From contig JAQDNC010000018.1 in the NCBI GenBank assembly GCA_027660625.1, forward strand, positions 1-32,556: a stretch of 32,556 bases of DNA. Reading direction: 5' to 3'. Under the pieces are notes generated by a model. That model was not told where the DNA came from and ran no database searches. It saw nothing but the letters and a program-made list of their open reading frames with translations. The stretch is from Coriobacteriaceae bacterium AM100-PB1-1D-6A (lineage in GTDB: Bacteria; Actinomycetota; Coriobacteriia; Coriobacteriales; Coriobacteriaceae). This document shows, in pieces, positions 7,635 to 15,738 of the stretch (the first letter of the stretch is position 1; every line of letters starts with the position of its first letter). The position numbers were made by a program, and so were the translations under genes.

Positions 7635-7702
7635 TGCCGATTTAGGGCGCGCATCCGCCAATCCAAGCACAACGCCGCCGGAAACTCCCCTACTCAACAA
7701 AA

Positions 7703-7746
7703 GCCCCGCCAACCGCAATCCCCAAAGGAACCGCGATCAGCGGGGC
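7703..7746 (-). terminator. Possible terminator downstream of yhcH-like gene
   Basis: On the minus strand GCCCCGC (7746-7740) pairs with GCGGGGC (7709-7703) and is followed by TTTTGTT. The loop of about 30 bases is long, which lowers confidence. Confidence 0.4.
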
Positions 7747-7806
7747 CCAAGCGAGCTCCCCCAAGGGATAACGCTCGCAGCACGAACAGCTCAGCCGAGC
7801 AGCGCG

Positions 7807-8280
7807 CTACTCCTCCCAGTAAGCATCTGCAAGCAGCTTAAAGCAAATCTTCTTGACCGGCTGCGCGCCATCGCCCGGGAACTCGAGCGTGGGCATGTGA
7901 GGCTCGCCGGCAACAAACAGCGCAAACTTGTCGTCAGCAAGATCGCCGGCGATCGAGGCGTCGGAATCGACCAGATCGTAGTCGTCCTTCTCGTCGAACT
8001 CCTGGACCAGCGTCAGGCTGCCCGTGGCAACCTTAAAGGCCTCGCGACCCTCGACGTCGATCTGCAGGTCGTGATAGCGCTGATGCGTCTCATAGTGAGC
8101 CTCGGCTTCGGGACGCGTCGTGGGAGCCATGACGTTCGCAAAGACCTTGTCGCCCAGAATCGGATGGCTGCCGACCTCGAGCTTCGCCGGATCGTTCTCC
8201 TCGAGCCAATCGATCAGCACGTCGAGGCCCTTGAGCATTCCACGGTACTCCTCGATATCGCCCAATGCACCGTAAATCAT
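7807..8280 (-). CDS. YhcH/YjgK/YiaL (DUF386) family protein, NanQ-like
   Basis: This 157-residue protein belongs to the cupin-like YhcH/EbgC family, whose best studied member NanQ acts on anomers of sialic acid. Family-like features are the N-terminal IYGALGDIEEY and the central segment EAHYETHQRYHDLQID with closely spaced His and Glu residues that would bind metal, then the VEFDEKDDYDL-type acidic region and a C-terminal GEPHMP motif. Length is normal for the family. The start at 8280 has GAGGGG upstream. It sits at the end of an amino-sugar locus, which suggests a role in sugar anomer conversion; the exact substrate is unknown. Confidence 0.88.
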   Translation of the reverse strand: MIYGALGDIEEYRGMLKGLDVLIDWLEENDPAKLEVGSHPILGDKVFANVMAPTTRPEAEAHYETHQRYHDLQIDVEGREAFKVATGSLTLVQEFDEKDDYDLVDSDASIAGDLADDKFALFVAGEPHMPTLEFPGDGAQPVKKICFKLLADAYWEE

Positions 8281-8312
8281 CTAAATCCCCTCTCGGATCG
8301 TTTCTTTGGCGG

Positions 8313-8444
8313 CTACTCGGCAAACGCATTACCGACGCTGTTGCCACCCACATGCGTCTCGACCAGGGTAAGGTCGGGATTGAACACGACAGTGTCGGCG
8401 TCGCGCCCCGGCATAATGCTACTGCACTTGTCGTCGACATGAGC
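8313..8444 (-). pseudogene. Remnant of the 3' end of a nagA/agaA-like deacetylase gene
   Basis: The minus strand encodes 43 codons plus a stop that align without gaps to the C-terminus of the full deacetylase at 11171-12340: 33 of 43 residues are identical by hand count (shared DKC, SIMPGRDAD, TLVET, VGG and SVGNAF). No start codon or upstream part of the gene is present; upstream of 8444 the homology ends and the kinase stop lies at 8478. This is a decayed copy of a second deacetylase gene, or the scar of a deletion or recombination between paralogues. Confidence 0.85.
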
Positions 8445-8477
8445 TAGCAACCGATGCCGGGGCCGCAGTACAAGCTC

Positions 8478-9413
8478 CTACAGCTCGGTCACGACAACGC
8501 CGTTGTAAACCTCGTCCCAACGATCCATAACCAAGTGGCCAGTCATGGGATCCATGGCATTGAGCTTGCCGCAGGTGTTGGCGGTACGCAGCACCGTCTC
8601 GTCGTCGGCGCCGGCAGCAATCGCATGTGCGAAGCCGGCAATGGTCGAATCGCCAGAGCCCGTAGCGTTAACGGCGGGGATATCGGGGGTCTTGGCGCGG
8701 AACGCACGGCCATTGTGGAAGCCAACTGAGCCGGCAGCGCCCATGGATACGACGACCCAGGGGATATCGGAGAAGCGGGCGTCAGAGGCGAGCGCGGAAC
8801 GGAGCTCGTCCACATCGTCGGTGGTAAAGCTCGTGCCCAGAAGGCCGTTAATTTCGGTCAGGTTAGGCTTAACCAGCTCAGGCTTGACCTCGGACTTGAG
8901 CGCAGCCTCAAGCGAGGCACCCGAGGTATCGAGCAGCACCTTGGCGCCGGCGTTCTCGGCAATGCCCGTGATCTTGGCGTAGTAGTCCGCCTCGACGCCG
9001 CGGGGCAGCGAACCCGAGATGGTAACGACATCGGCCTTGCTCGCAAGCTCGGCGAACTTGGCGGTAAAGGCATCGAGCTCCTCGGGGGCAATCGTCGGGC
9101 CGCTCTCGAGCAGCTCGGTCTGGTTGCCGGCATGAAGGATATTGAGGCAGATGCGGGTCTCGCCCTTGATGGGCACAAAATCATTCTTAATGCCGTTGGC
9201 ATCCATGAGCTCGGCCATATAGGCGCCCATATGACCACCAAGCAGGCCGGTTGCCACGACATCGTCGCCCAGCTGACCCAGGACGCGGGCCACGTTGAGG
9301 CCCTTACCGCCGGCGGTCTTTTCGGGCGTCACGCGGTTGACGTCGTCGATAATGAGCTCATCGAGCTGATAGCGCGTATCGACGGACGGGTTCATCGTAA
9401 CGGTGAGGATCAT
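8478..9413 (-). CDS. lacC: PfkB-family hexose-phosphate kinase, LacC/AgaZ-like (tagatose-6-phosphate kinase)
   Basis: This cytoplasmic sugar-phosphate kinase of the 1-phosphofructokinase/LacC group would phosphorylate tagatose-6-phosphate to tagatose-1,6-bisphosphate. Seen features: N-terminal ILTVTMNPSVDTRYQL, the first PfkB signature AGGKGLNVARVLGQLG, and the second signature NATGSGDSTIAGF with the catalytic Asp (GSGD in place of the usual GAGD). Length is 311 residues, normal. The start at 9413 has AAGGAG at good spacing. The locus also holds a galactosamine PTS, AgaS and deacetylase, which favours tagatose-6-phosphate over fructose-1-phosphate as substrate. FruK-type 1-phosphofructokinase is the main alternative. 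Confidence 0.85.
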   Translation of the reverse strand: MILTVTMNPSVDTRYQLDELIIDDVNRVTPEKTAGGKGLNVARVLGQLGDDVVATGLLGGHMGAYMAELMDANGIKNDFVPIKGETRICLNILHAGNQTELLESGPTIAPEELDAFTAKFAELASKADVVTISGSLPRGVEADYYAKITGIAENAGAKVLLDTSGASLEAALKSEVKPELVKPNLTEINGLLGTSFTTDDVDELRSALASDARFSDIPWVVVSMGAAGSVGFHNGRAFRAKTPDIPAVNATGSGDSTIAGFAHAIAAGADDETVLRTANTCGKLNAMDPMTGHLVMDRWDEVYNGVVVTEL

Positions 9414-9472
9414 TTCTAGCTCCTTATCTCGCAGGCTCCTTATGCCTTGCAAAACGAATTGGCTACATGCGA

Positions 9473-10354
9473 CTACAGAATCTCGATTGTGAACGAGCGC
9501 ACGATGGTTTCTTTGGGCTTGGCGATAAGGCAGCCGCGCTTGTGCTCAAGCACGTCATCCTCATCGGAACAGGTCGAGAGGCCGCCCCAGGGTTCAACTG
9601 CCACAAAATCACCCTCGGGCTTGCTCCACACAATGAGGTACGGGAAGCCCTCAAAGCTCAGGCGAACGCCCTTGTCCTCGCCCTTTTTGGAAAGCGTGAC
9701 CTGACGGCTCTCGAGCACGTCAAAGATGGTCTCCGCAAAATCGAAGAGCTCATGTGACAAAGGCAGCGTCTTTCCCACCATGGGGTTCTTGGAGCGCCTG
9801 TCCACATCAATCAATCCGGTCGAGGGAACGGCGGTGCAGAGCTCCGCAGCCTCGTCTTTCTCAAAACGCAACTCGTAGTCCGTATAGGACTCACCCTCGT
9901 CGAGCGGACACCTAAAGCCGGGGTGTCCACCGATAAAGAAAGGCATGTCCTCGGTGCCCTCGTTGGTAACCTCATAGGAGACACGCACGGCGGCGTCCTC
10001 GAGCGTATAGCGGGCGACAAGTTTAAACGGATACGGATAATCGCTCAGCAGCGCGGCGTTATCCTCCGATGCCAGGCACATCGCCAGCTCGTTCTCGCTC
10101 TGGCTCAGCAGCTTCCACTCCTGTTTGCGCGCAAACCCATGGCGGGCGAGCTTCACATGATGTCCGGCAAACGTCATGGCGCTGTTATCGCGCAAACCTC
10201 CGCAAATCGGGAAGCAAATCGGTGCCTGGCCGGACCACACGGCGGGATCGCCCTGCCACAAGTACTCGCGACCTCCAGCCTCAATCGAGGTAAACGAACC
10301 ACCGGCCGTGGAGACCTTGATAGAAATCGAATCGTTGGAGAGAGCGTATTCCAT
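9473..10354 (-). CDS. Aldose 1-epimerase family protein (galactose mutarotase-like)
   Basis: The protein has the galactose-mutarotase fold seen in aldose 1-epimerases and hexose-6-phosphate mutarotases. Visible features: N-terminal GGSFTSIEAGGREYLWQGD, the SAPICFPICGG-like region (here APICFPICGGLRDN), a His in KLARHGFARKQEW, the HPGFRCPL segment with catalytic His, and a C-terminal VEPWGG. It is 293 residues, starting at the ATG at 10354 with AAAGGATGG upstream. It lies just before the tagatose-6-phosphate kinase on the same strand and may interconvert anomers of the incoming sugar phosphate. The substrate is inferred from context only. Confidence 0.88.
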   Translation of the reverse strand: MEYALSNDSISIKVSTAGGSFTSIEAGGREYLWQGDPAVWSGQAPICFPICGGLRDNSAMTFAGHHVKLARHGFARKQEWKLLSQSENELAMCLASEDNAALLSDYPYPFKLVARYTLEDAAVRVSYEVTNEGTEDMPFFIGGHPGFRCPLDEGESYTDYELRFEKDEAAELCTAVPSTGLIDVDRRSKNPMVGKTLPLSHELFDFAETIFDVLESRQVTLSKKGEDKGVRLSFEGFPYLIVWSKPEGDFVAVEPWGGLSTCSDEDDVLEHKRGCLIAKPKETIVRSFTIEIL

Positions 10355-10510
10355 TGTCCATCCTTTCGAACAACTGCTTTTTGCTCGCAAGAACCCGTCT
10401 CGGCCCTGACCAAAGGACAAACCCGCACGTTCATCGATGCGTCCGGTTTCCCAGCCATGCAACGGGGTACCATACAGACATTGATGCAATTACAGCTGAA
10501 AGGCCTTCTT

Positions 10511-11095
10511 ATGCGAACCATCATCCTTTATGCCTCACGCCACCACGGCAATACGAAAAAGCTCGTGGACGCCATCGTCGAGGCGCACCCCGAAATCGAT
10601 ACCCTCGACGTGAAGTCACTCGGGAAAAACGAGTACCCCGACCTGCACGAATATCATCTGATCGGCGTCGCCACGGGCATCTATTACTCCGAGATCGACA
10701 AAGATATGGCACGCGTGCTCACGAACGTGCTGCAGCCGCAGGACAAGGTGTTTGGCCTTATGACCTATGGCGGCAAAAACAAGTGGTACGGCAAGGATAT
10801 CGATGGCATCTGCCGCATGAGGCAGGCCATCTTTATGGGTGTCTACGGCTGCCCCGGATTTGACACATGGGGTCCGTTCAAGATTACCGGCGGCGTTCAG
10901 AAGGGACACCCGACCGCTGAGGAAATTAAGGGCGCCGTCGACTTCTTCGACAAGATCGAAGACGAGTATGGCGACATCATCGTCGAAGAGTACGCCAAGC
11001 GCGAGAAGCGTCTAGCATACGAAAAGGAGCATCCCGCGGGGGGTCTTGTGGCCGGCGTCAAGCGCACGGCAAAGAAGATTGCTAACAAGCTGTAA
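10511..11095 (+). CDS. Flavodoxin-family protein
   Basis: This 194-residue protein has a flavodoxin-like fold: an N-terminal strand IILYASRHHGNTKKL with the Ser/His/Thr phosphate-binding loop for FMN, a middle VFGLMTYGGKNKWY loop, and a terminal Lys/Arg-rich helical tail. It resembles proteins annotated flavodoxin or flavodoxin-like oxidoreductase in anaerobes. It is the only plus-strand gene among the sugar genes, starting at 10511 (AAAGG upstream) and ending in a convergent terminator with the deacetylase gene. It is probably a separate transcription unit; a direct role in amino-sugar use is not suggested. Confidence 0.82.
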   Translation: MRTIILYASRHHGNTKKLVDAIVEAHPEIDTLDVKSLGKNEYPDLHEYHLIGVATGIYYSEIDKDMARVLTNVLQPQDKVFGLMTYGGKNKWYGKDIDGICRMRQAIFMGVYGCPGFDTWGPFKITGGVQKGHPTAEEIKGAVDFFDKIEDEYGDIIVEEYAKREKRLAYEKEHPAGGLVAGVKRTAKKIANKL

Positions 11096-11129
11096 CTGTT
11101 AAGGTGCTTTTGAGCGTTTAACCCATACG

Positions 11130-11166
11130 GCGGGTCCGAGCAGATTCGGGCCCGCTGTCTTTTTCT
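11130..11166 (+). terminator. Terminator of the flavodoxin gene
   Basis: The stem GCGGGTCCGA / TCGGGCCCGC (one G-T pair) with a 6-base loop is followed by TGTCTTTTTCT on the plus strand. It lies between convergent genes. Confidence 0.85.
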
Positions 11167-11170
11167 ATCG

Positions 11171-12340
11171 TTACTCGGTAAAGGCGTTGCCGACGCTCTG
11201 GCCGCCAACATACGTCTCGACGAGGGTGAGCTCATGGTCGAACACGACAAAGTCGGCGTCGCGACCCGGCATGATGCTGCCGCACTTATCCTCGATGTGC
11301 GCAGAGCGAGCCGGCACCTCGGTTGCCATGCGAATGGCGATATCAGCGCTGGCGATGCCCCAATCGACAATGTTCTTGACGCCCTGGGCAAGCGTGAGCA
11401 CCGAGCCGGCAATGCTTTTGCCGTCGGCGAGCCAGCACAGGTTGTCCTTCATGATGACGTCCATGCCACCACTGGTGTAGCTGCCCTCGGGCATGCCGCC
11501 GCAGCCCAGGCAGTCGGTGATGAGCACCGTGTGCTGCCAGCCCTTTGCCTGCAGCAGTGCCTTGATGGCGGCAGGGTTTACGTGCTTGCCGTCACAGATG
11601 ATCTCGGCGTAGGTCTCGGGCGTGGACATGGCAGCACCCACGACACCGGGCTCACGGTGATGCAGACCGCGCTGGCCGTTATAGGTATGCGTAAAGCAGC
11701 TGGCACCGGCATTGATAGCGGCGATGCACTCATCGTAGGTGGCGTCGGAGTGACCGATGCTGGTCACCACGCCCTTGGCGTTCAGAGCAGCCGCATAAGC
11801 AGCGGCACCGTCGCGCTCGGCGGCCATGGCGCTCTTAACGATGCGACCGCCCGCAGCCTCCTGCCACTGGTCGAAAACCTCCTCGGAGGGGTCAATCAGG
11901 TAAGCGGGGTTCTGCGCGCCCACGTGCTTCATGGTAAAGAAGGGGCCCTCCAGGTAGATGCCCTGAATGCGGGCACCGCAGAAGTCGGGGCCGCGGCCCT
12001 CGTCCGCCTTGGCGATAGCAGCGCAGGCGTCCTTGATCTGTTCGACGCCATCGGTGAACGTCGTGGGCAGCCAGCTGGTGGTACCGCGACGGGCGAGCTC
12101 GGTTGAGCTGATATCGATGCCCTCGGGATCGTTATCGGTAGTTGAGTGGTTGTAGAAGCCATGGATGTGAGTATCGACCATACCCGGTGCGATCCACGAT
12201 CCCGTGTAGTCCTTAATCTCGCAAGAGGGCTCGTCGGCCTGCCAGGCGCCAAAAACGCCATCCTCGACCATAAGATAGCCGCCCAGTTGCGGGCCTGCCG
12301 GCAAGAAGAACTTGTCAGCCTTAATTGCGTACGTGCTCAT
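11171..12340 (-). CDS. nagA: N-acetylgalactosamine/glucosamine-6-phosphate deacetylase
   Basis: This amidohydrolase removes the acetyl group from GlcNAc-6-P or GalNAc-6-P, giving the hexosamine-6-phosphate and acetate. Seen motifs: metal-binding VDTHIHGFYNH near residue 60, the Glu in YLEGPFF, the GHSDATY His, CFTHTYNG, and TDCLGCGG with the catalytic Asp. It is 389 residues, the usual length. Start 12340 is preferred over 12344-12346 because GGAG lies five bases upstream. It follows the agaS gene after a terminator. The neighbourhood (AgaS, tagatose kinase, Aga-type PTS) favours AgaA-like activity on GalNAc-6-P; NagA activity cannot be excluded. Confidence 0.92.
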   Translation of the reverse strand: MSTYAIKADKFFLPAGPQLGGYLMVEDGVFGAWQADEPSCEIKDYTGSWIAPGMVDTHIHGFYNHSTTDNDPEGIDISSTELARRGTTSWLPTTFTDGVEQIKDACAAIAKADEGRGPDFCGARIQGIYLEGPFFTMKHVGAQNPAYLIDPSEEVFDQWQEAAGGRIVKSAMAAERDGAAAYAAALNAKGVVTSIGHSDATYDECIAAINAGASCFTHTYNGQRGLHHREPGVVGAAMSTPETYAEIICDGKHVNPAAIKALLQAKGWQHTVLITDCLGCGGMPEGSYTSGGMDVIMKDNLCWLADGKSIAGSVLTLAQGVKNIVDWGIASADIAIRMATEVPARSAHIEDKCGSIMPGRDADFVVFDHELTLVETYVGGQSVGNAFTE

Positions 12341-12400
12341 ATGCACTCCTCGCTTCTAAAGCAGTTGACTGTGGTAATGCTTATACCCAGCTCACGTAAA

Positions 12401-12439
12401 ACAAAAAGCGCCCGCCCGCCGTTATGAGCGGACGGGCGC
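12401..12439 (-). terminator. Terminator of agaS
   Basis: On the minus strand GCGCCCGTCCGC (12439-12428) pairs with GCGGGCGGGCGC (12419-12408), one mismatch, followed by TTTTTGT. It ends agaS ahead of the deacetylase gene, so the latter is partly uncoupled. Confidence 0.88.
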
Positions 12440-12457
12440 CCTTACAGGGGGACGCGA

Positions 12458-13624
12458 TTAAGCGGTGAAGGGGTGAATCGTCACGCCCTTAACCACGCGG
12501 TTGACCGTGCCGGTGGGGCTCGGCGTATCGGGCGTGTTGCCCACGCGGACGGAGTTGAGCAGGCTGATAGCCTGGGCAAACATCACGAACGGCAGAGCAA
12601 GGTAACCCTCGGGAAGTGCCTCGTAGCCCTTAAAGGTGAAGGACTCACCCTCATAGACGGTGGCACCTTCCTGCTGAACGGCGATGGTGTGCTGAGCGAT
12701 CTCGTCGCCACCGATCTCGTTGAGGATGTCGATGTCGTACTGACGGGTGTAGGCGTCGTTGTTGACGAACACGAAGACGAGCGTCTTATCGTCGACGAAG
12801 GACTTAGGTCCGTGACGATAGCCCATGGAGGTGTCGTAGGAAGTAGCGACCAGACCGTGAGCGAGCTCGAGGATCTTGAGCTGGCTCTCCTGAGCAAGGC
12901 CACCGAAGGAGCCAGAACCCAAGTAGGTCACGCGGTTGAAATCGCCAGCCAGGTAATCGGCGATCTCGGGCTCACGGGAGATGACCTCCTCGCCCATCTT
13001 GGCAATCGTCTCGACCCACTCGGCCTTCTGCTCGTCAGAGGCAGTGTCGAAAATAAGGGTGGAGAGCAGGGTCATGCAGGAATAAGAACCGGTCATGGCG
13101 AAGCCCTTGTCGTTGGCGCGCGGAATGAGCAGCGTCAGCGCATTGGGATCATCGGCAGACTCGACGGCAAGCTTGCCCTCGGGAGCGCAGGTGATGTTGA
13201 GGAACTTGACGTTGTGGACGAGCTCCTTGGCAACGGCAACGGCGGCAAGGCTCTCGGGGCTGTTGCCAGAGCGGGCAAAGGAAACCACGAGCGTGGGATC
13301 CTCGGCGCGCAGGAAGTCGCGCGGGGCGCTCACGATGTCGGTCGTGGCGATGGGCTTAAAGTCGTAGAGATCAGTGTTGCCAGCGTGACGCAGGTACGGG
13401 GCGCAGGTATCGCCAACGTAGTCGGACGTACCGGCACCGGTGAAGACAACGGACAGACGACCCTCGCCCATAGCGCGAGCCTCGGCCAGGAAGGCCTCGA
13501 TGGCCTCCTTGTTCTCGCGATAGATGTTGAGCGTATCACGCCAAAGCTCGGGCTGCTGAGCAATCTCGGCCGTGGTGATCTGGGCGCCGAGCTCGGTGAG
13601 CTCCTCGACACTCTTCTCGAACAT
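12458..13624 (-). CDS. agaS: AgaS-type SIS-domain isomerase/deaminase (galactosamine-6-phosphate to tagatose-6-phosphate)
   Basis: The protein has two SIS (sugar isomerase) domains and 388 residues, matching the AgaS family, which converts galactosamine-6-phosphate to tagatose-6-phosphate plus ammonia. Seen motifs: VVFTGAGTSDYVGD and VVSFARSGNSPESLA (phosphosugar binding) in the first domain; TYLGSGSFGGLAQE and YDTSMGYRHGPKSFVDD in the second, the last being typical of AgaS. It is preceded by a GntR-type palindrome 62 bases before the start and followed by its own terminator. It is the step that connects the deacetylase with the tagatose-6-phosphate kinase. Confidence 0.93.
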   Translation of the reverse strand: MFEKSVEELTELGAQITTAEIAQQPELWRDTLNIYRENKEAIEAFLAEARAMGEGRLSVVFTGAGTSDYVGDTCAPYLRHAGNTDLYDFKPIATTDIVSAPRDFLRAEDPTLVVSFARSGNSPESLAAVAVAKELVHNVKFLNITCAPEGKLAVESADDPNALTLLIPRANDKGFAMTGSYSCMTLLSTLIFDTASDEQKAEWVETIAKMGEEVISREPEIADYLAGDFNRVTYLGSGSFGGLAQESQLKILELAHGLVATSYDTSMGYRHGPKSFVDDKTLVFVFVNNDAYTRQYDIDILNEIGGDEIAQHTIAVQQEGATVYEGESFTFKGYEALPEGYLALPFVMFAQAISLLNSVRVGNTPDTPSPTGTVNRVVKGVTIHPFTA

Positions 13625-13685
13625 TTCTAATACCTCTCTCTAGAAGTAATCCTCTGACGTGCAATTATACACTTCGGTTGGTTAT

Positions 13686-13699
13686 CTGGTAGTAACCAG
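13686..13699. promoter_or_regulatory. Probable GntR-family operator upstream of agaS
   Basis: CTGGTAGTAACCAG is a palindrome with arms CTGGT and ACCAG and a four-base centre. The arms are those of the known DasR-type sites (CTGGT-CTAG-ACCAG). The same motif recurs upstream of the PTS operon. It is the likely binding site of the GntR protein encoded at 13739-14470. Confidence 0.75.
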
Positions 13700-13738
13700 T
13701 TAAATGCAAAGAATCACCATATGGAAACGATGCGAGCA

Positions 13739-14470
13739 CTAGTTACTGCGCTGGTGGTAAACCTTGTATTTAAACTGATCGGCACGAGCAACCGAAAGTG
13801 TGTACTCCACTACCTCGTTTGACTCGTTATACGTAGTCCTGACCAAATCGAGCACAGGCGAGCCCTCGACAATTCCCAAAAGGTGGGCATCGGTGGGACG
13901 GGCTATGCTCGCATAGAACTCCTCTTCGGCCACGCGAATCTTTTGCTGAAAGTCCTGCTCAATCACATCGTAAAGCGGCTTACGCTCCAGCAGCGGTCGC
14001 TTTAGGGACAGAAATTGACGAACCGGTAGATAGCTGCGTTCGACCATCATGGGCATGTTGTCGGCAGAGCGAAGACGCTTGAGCTTAAAAATGCGATCAC
14101 CGATGCGCAATCCCATATGCTCGGCCAGATTCTTATCGGCCTCCATCTCGCAAAACTCGAGAATCGTGGTCTCGGGTTCTCGACCCATCGCGCGCATCTG
14201 CTCGGTAAAGCTGTAGGACTGCATAAGATTGGTTGCTTTTGCCGAACGGTCGGTCACAAAGGTACCGCGACCGTGCTGCCGAACCACCAGTCCTAAACGC
14301 TCCAGTTCCTGCAGAGCCAGGCGTACCGTAGTGCGCGAGAGACCATAGCGCTCCGAAAGTTCGCGCTCGGAAGGAATCATGTCACCGGCGCGATATTCAT
14401 GGTCAATCTTTTCGGTCAGAATATCGACCAGCTGATCGTACAGCGGTTGCTTACGCGCTCCGATCGCCAT
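13739..14470 (-). CDS. GntR/HutC-family regulator with UTRA domain
   Basis: This transcription regulator is expected to repress the amino-sugar genes until a phosphosugar effector binds. The N-terminal winged helix-turn-helix (residues about 7-75; MIPSERELSERYGLSRTTVR) is typical of GntR. The UTRA effector domain covers about 95-235, with a LRSADNMPMMVERSYLP segment and a final PVLDLVRTTYNESNEVVEYT stretch. It is 243 residues, the normal length; start 14470 has GGAGG five bases upstream. It lies between agaS and the PTS operon. The palindromes at 13686 and 17979 share DasR/NagR-type arms and are its likely targets. Confidence 0.93.
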   Translation of the reverse strand: MAIGARKQPLYDQLVDILTEKIDHEYRAGDMIPSERELSERYGLSRTTVRLALQELERLGLVVRQHGRGTFVTDRSAKATNLMQSYSFTEQMRAMGREPETTILEFCEMEADKNLAEHMGLRIGDRIFKLKRLRSADNMPMMVERSYLPVRQFLSLKRPLLERKPLYDVIEQDFQQKIRVAEEEFYASIARPTDAHLLGIVEGSPVLDLVRTTYNESNEVVEYTLSVARADQFKYKVYHQRSN

Positions 14471-14498
14471 CCTATCCTCCCTTTTGCTCGAATTCGGC

Positions 14499-14516
14499 TA
14501 ACTACCTAGGGTGTTA
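14499..14516. promoter_or_regulatory. Imperfect palindrome before the gntR gene
   Basis: TAAC-TA-CCTAGG-GT-GTTA is an 18-base near-palindrome 29 bases upstream of the gntR start, in promoter position. It could be an autoregulatory site, but its arms differ from the CTGGT/ACCAG operators. Inference. Confidence 0.35.
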
Positions 14517-14555
14517 TGCATTATCTGTCTGCCACACCCGAATCATTAAGAAAAC

Positions 14556-14589
14556 AAAAGCCGCGCGCTCTTTCGAGCACGCGGCTTTT
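14556..14589. terminator. Bidirectional terminator after the PTS operon
   Basis: AAAAGCCGCGCGCTC and GAGCACGCGGCTTTT pair with one mismatch around a TTTC loop. The T-run lies just after the stem on the minus strand, where the PTS operon (last stop 14656) would be ended ahead of gntR. Confidence 0.88.
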
Positions 14590-14655
14590 AACATACACAT
14601 GGCTTAAGGGGTCGGGGTGTGAGCCGCGTAGGGACACACCCCTCAAGCTAGAGCC

Positions 14656-15738
14656 TTACCAGATGCTCGGCCAGAGACCAAGCGGGCCAGCGCCCAGGAT
14701 GCCAAGGACGAAGAGCAGGAGAATGCCCTTGGTCGGGGTCCAGCTGTGCTTAGCGAACATGTAGTAAAGCAGCAGCGTAAGCATAAGCGGGACGAGCTTC
14801 GGGACGATGGTGTTGAGGGTGTCGGCAACAGAGAAGTTGACCGGATCCTCGGTAACGGTGCCGTAGGTCACGGACTCCATGCCGTTACCCAGATCGGTGA
14901 CGCCGCACTCGACAGCGTTGCCGTCGGCATCGGAAGCGGTAAGGGCGTTGCCGTCCTTATCGGTCATGGCGATGGTACCGGCCTCAGCGGTCTCGGTATC
15001 GATGCCCTCCATACCGGTGAAGTTCTCGGCCTCCTTCTCGGAGACGATCACGGTAGTAGCGGAGAGACCACGGGTGGTGCCGTTGGGGATCTGGAGGTTG
15101 ATCTGGGTGCCACCCATGGTGACGACCAGGCAACCGACGACGAAGACGCCCATGATGGAAGCGGCACGCGTGAAGGCCTGCATGTTGGCGGTCAGAGCGT
15201 CAATAGCGCTGGTGCCAAGCTTGTAGGACCAGTTCATGAGCCAGAAGCGCAGAGCGAACTGGACGACGTTGAAGATCACCAGGAAGATGATCGGTGCAGC
15301 GGCGTTGCCGTTGATGGCCATGTTGGAGGTGATGCCGGCCGTGATAGGCACGAGCGTCAGCCAGAACAGGGCGTCACCGATACCACCGAGCGGGCCCATT
15401 GCGGCGACGCGGACGGCGCGGATCGTGGGGATGTCAACCTTGTTCTGCTCGAGCGAAAGCACGATGCCCATAACAAAGGTGACAAGGAACGGGTGGGTGT
15501 TGAAGAACTCCAGGTTGTGGCTCATGGAAGCCGCGAGGTCGTTCTTGTTGGTGTGGATCTTCTCCAGACCGGGGATGATAGAGTAAAGCCAGCCAGCGGC
15601 CTGCATGCGCTCGTAGTTGAACGATGCCTGCAGGAAGCAGGAGCGCCAAGCCATCTTGTTGAGGGTCTTCTGGTCGAGCTGCGGAGCAGGAGTGAGATCC
15701 TCGTAGTGCTCCGGGATCACATACTCATTAGATGCCAT
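14656..15738 (-). CDS. agaD: PTS system mannose/GalNAc-family IID component, with a large insertion
   Basis: IID is an integral membrane subunit that forms the sugar channel with IIC. The core shows family features: MAWRSCFLQASFNYERMQAAGW near residue 30, the MGPLGGIGDALFW segment near 115 and hydrophobic helices at about 185-210 and 310-355. The protein is 360 residues, longer than the usual 260-300, because residues about 220-300 form an extra hydrophilic segment rich in Asp, Glu, Gly and Thr (with repeated TDKDGN/SDADGN patterns). That loop lies between two membrane helices. Start 15738 overlaps the end of the IIC gene by 11 bases and has GGAGG upstream. Confidence 0.92.
   Translation of the reverse strand: MASNEYVIPEHYEDLTPAPQLDQKTLNKMAWRSCFLQASFNYERMQAAGWLYSIIPGLEKIHTNKNDLAASMSHNLEFFNTHPFLVTFVMGIVLSLEQNKVDIPTIRAVRVAAMGPLGGIGDALFWLTLVPITAGITSNMAINGNAAAPIIFLVIFNVVQFALRFWLMNWSYKLGTSAIDALTANMQAFTRAASIMGVFVVGCLVVTMGGTQINLQIPNGTTRGLSATTVIVSEKEAENFTGMEGIDTETAEAGTIAMTDKDGNALTASDADGNAVECGVTDLGNGMESVTYGTVTEDPVNFSVADTLNTIVPKLVPLMLTLLLYYMFAKHSWTPTKGILLLFVLGILGAGPLGLWPSIW

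Noticed and set aside
9923..10510. N-terminal extension of the flavodoxin gene
   Set aside because: This part is antisense to the epimerase gene; ATG at 10511 gives the standard flavodoxin N-terminus with a ribosome-binding site.
12473..13630. Long plus-strand reading frame opposite agaS
   Set aside because: It is an exact shadow of agaS with Gly/Asp/Leu-rich composition and no motifs; agaS has clear SIS motifs.
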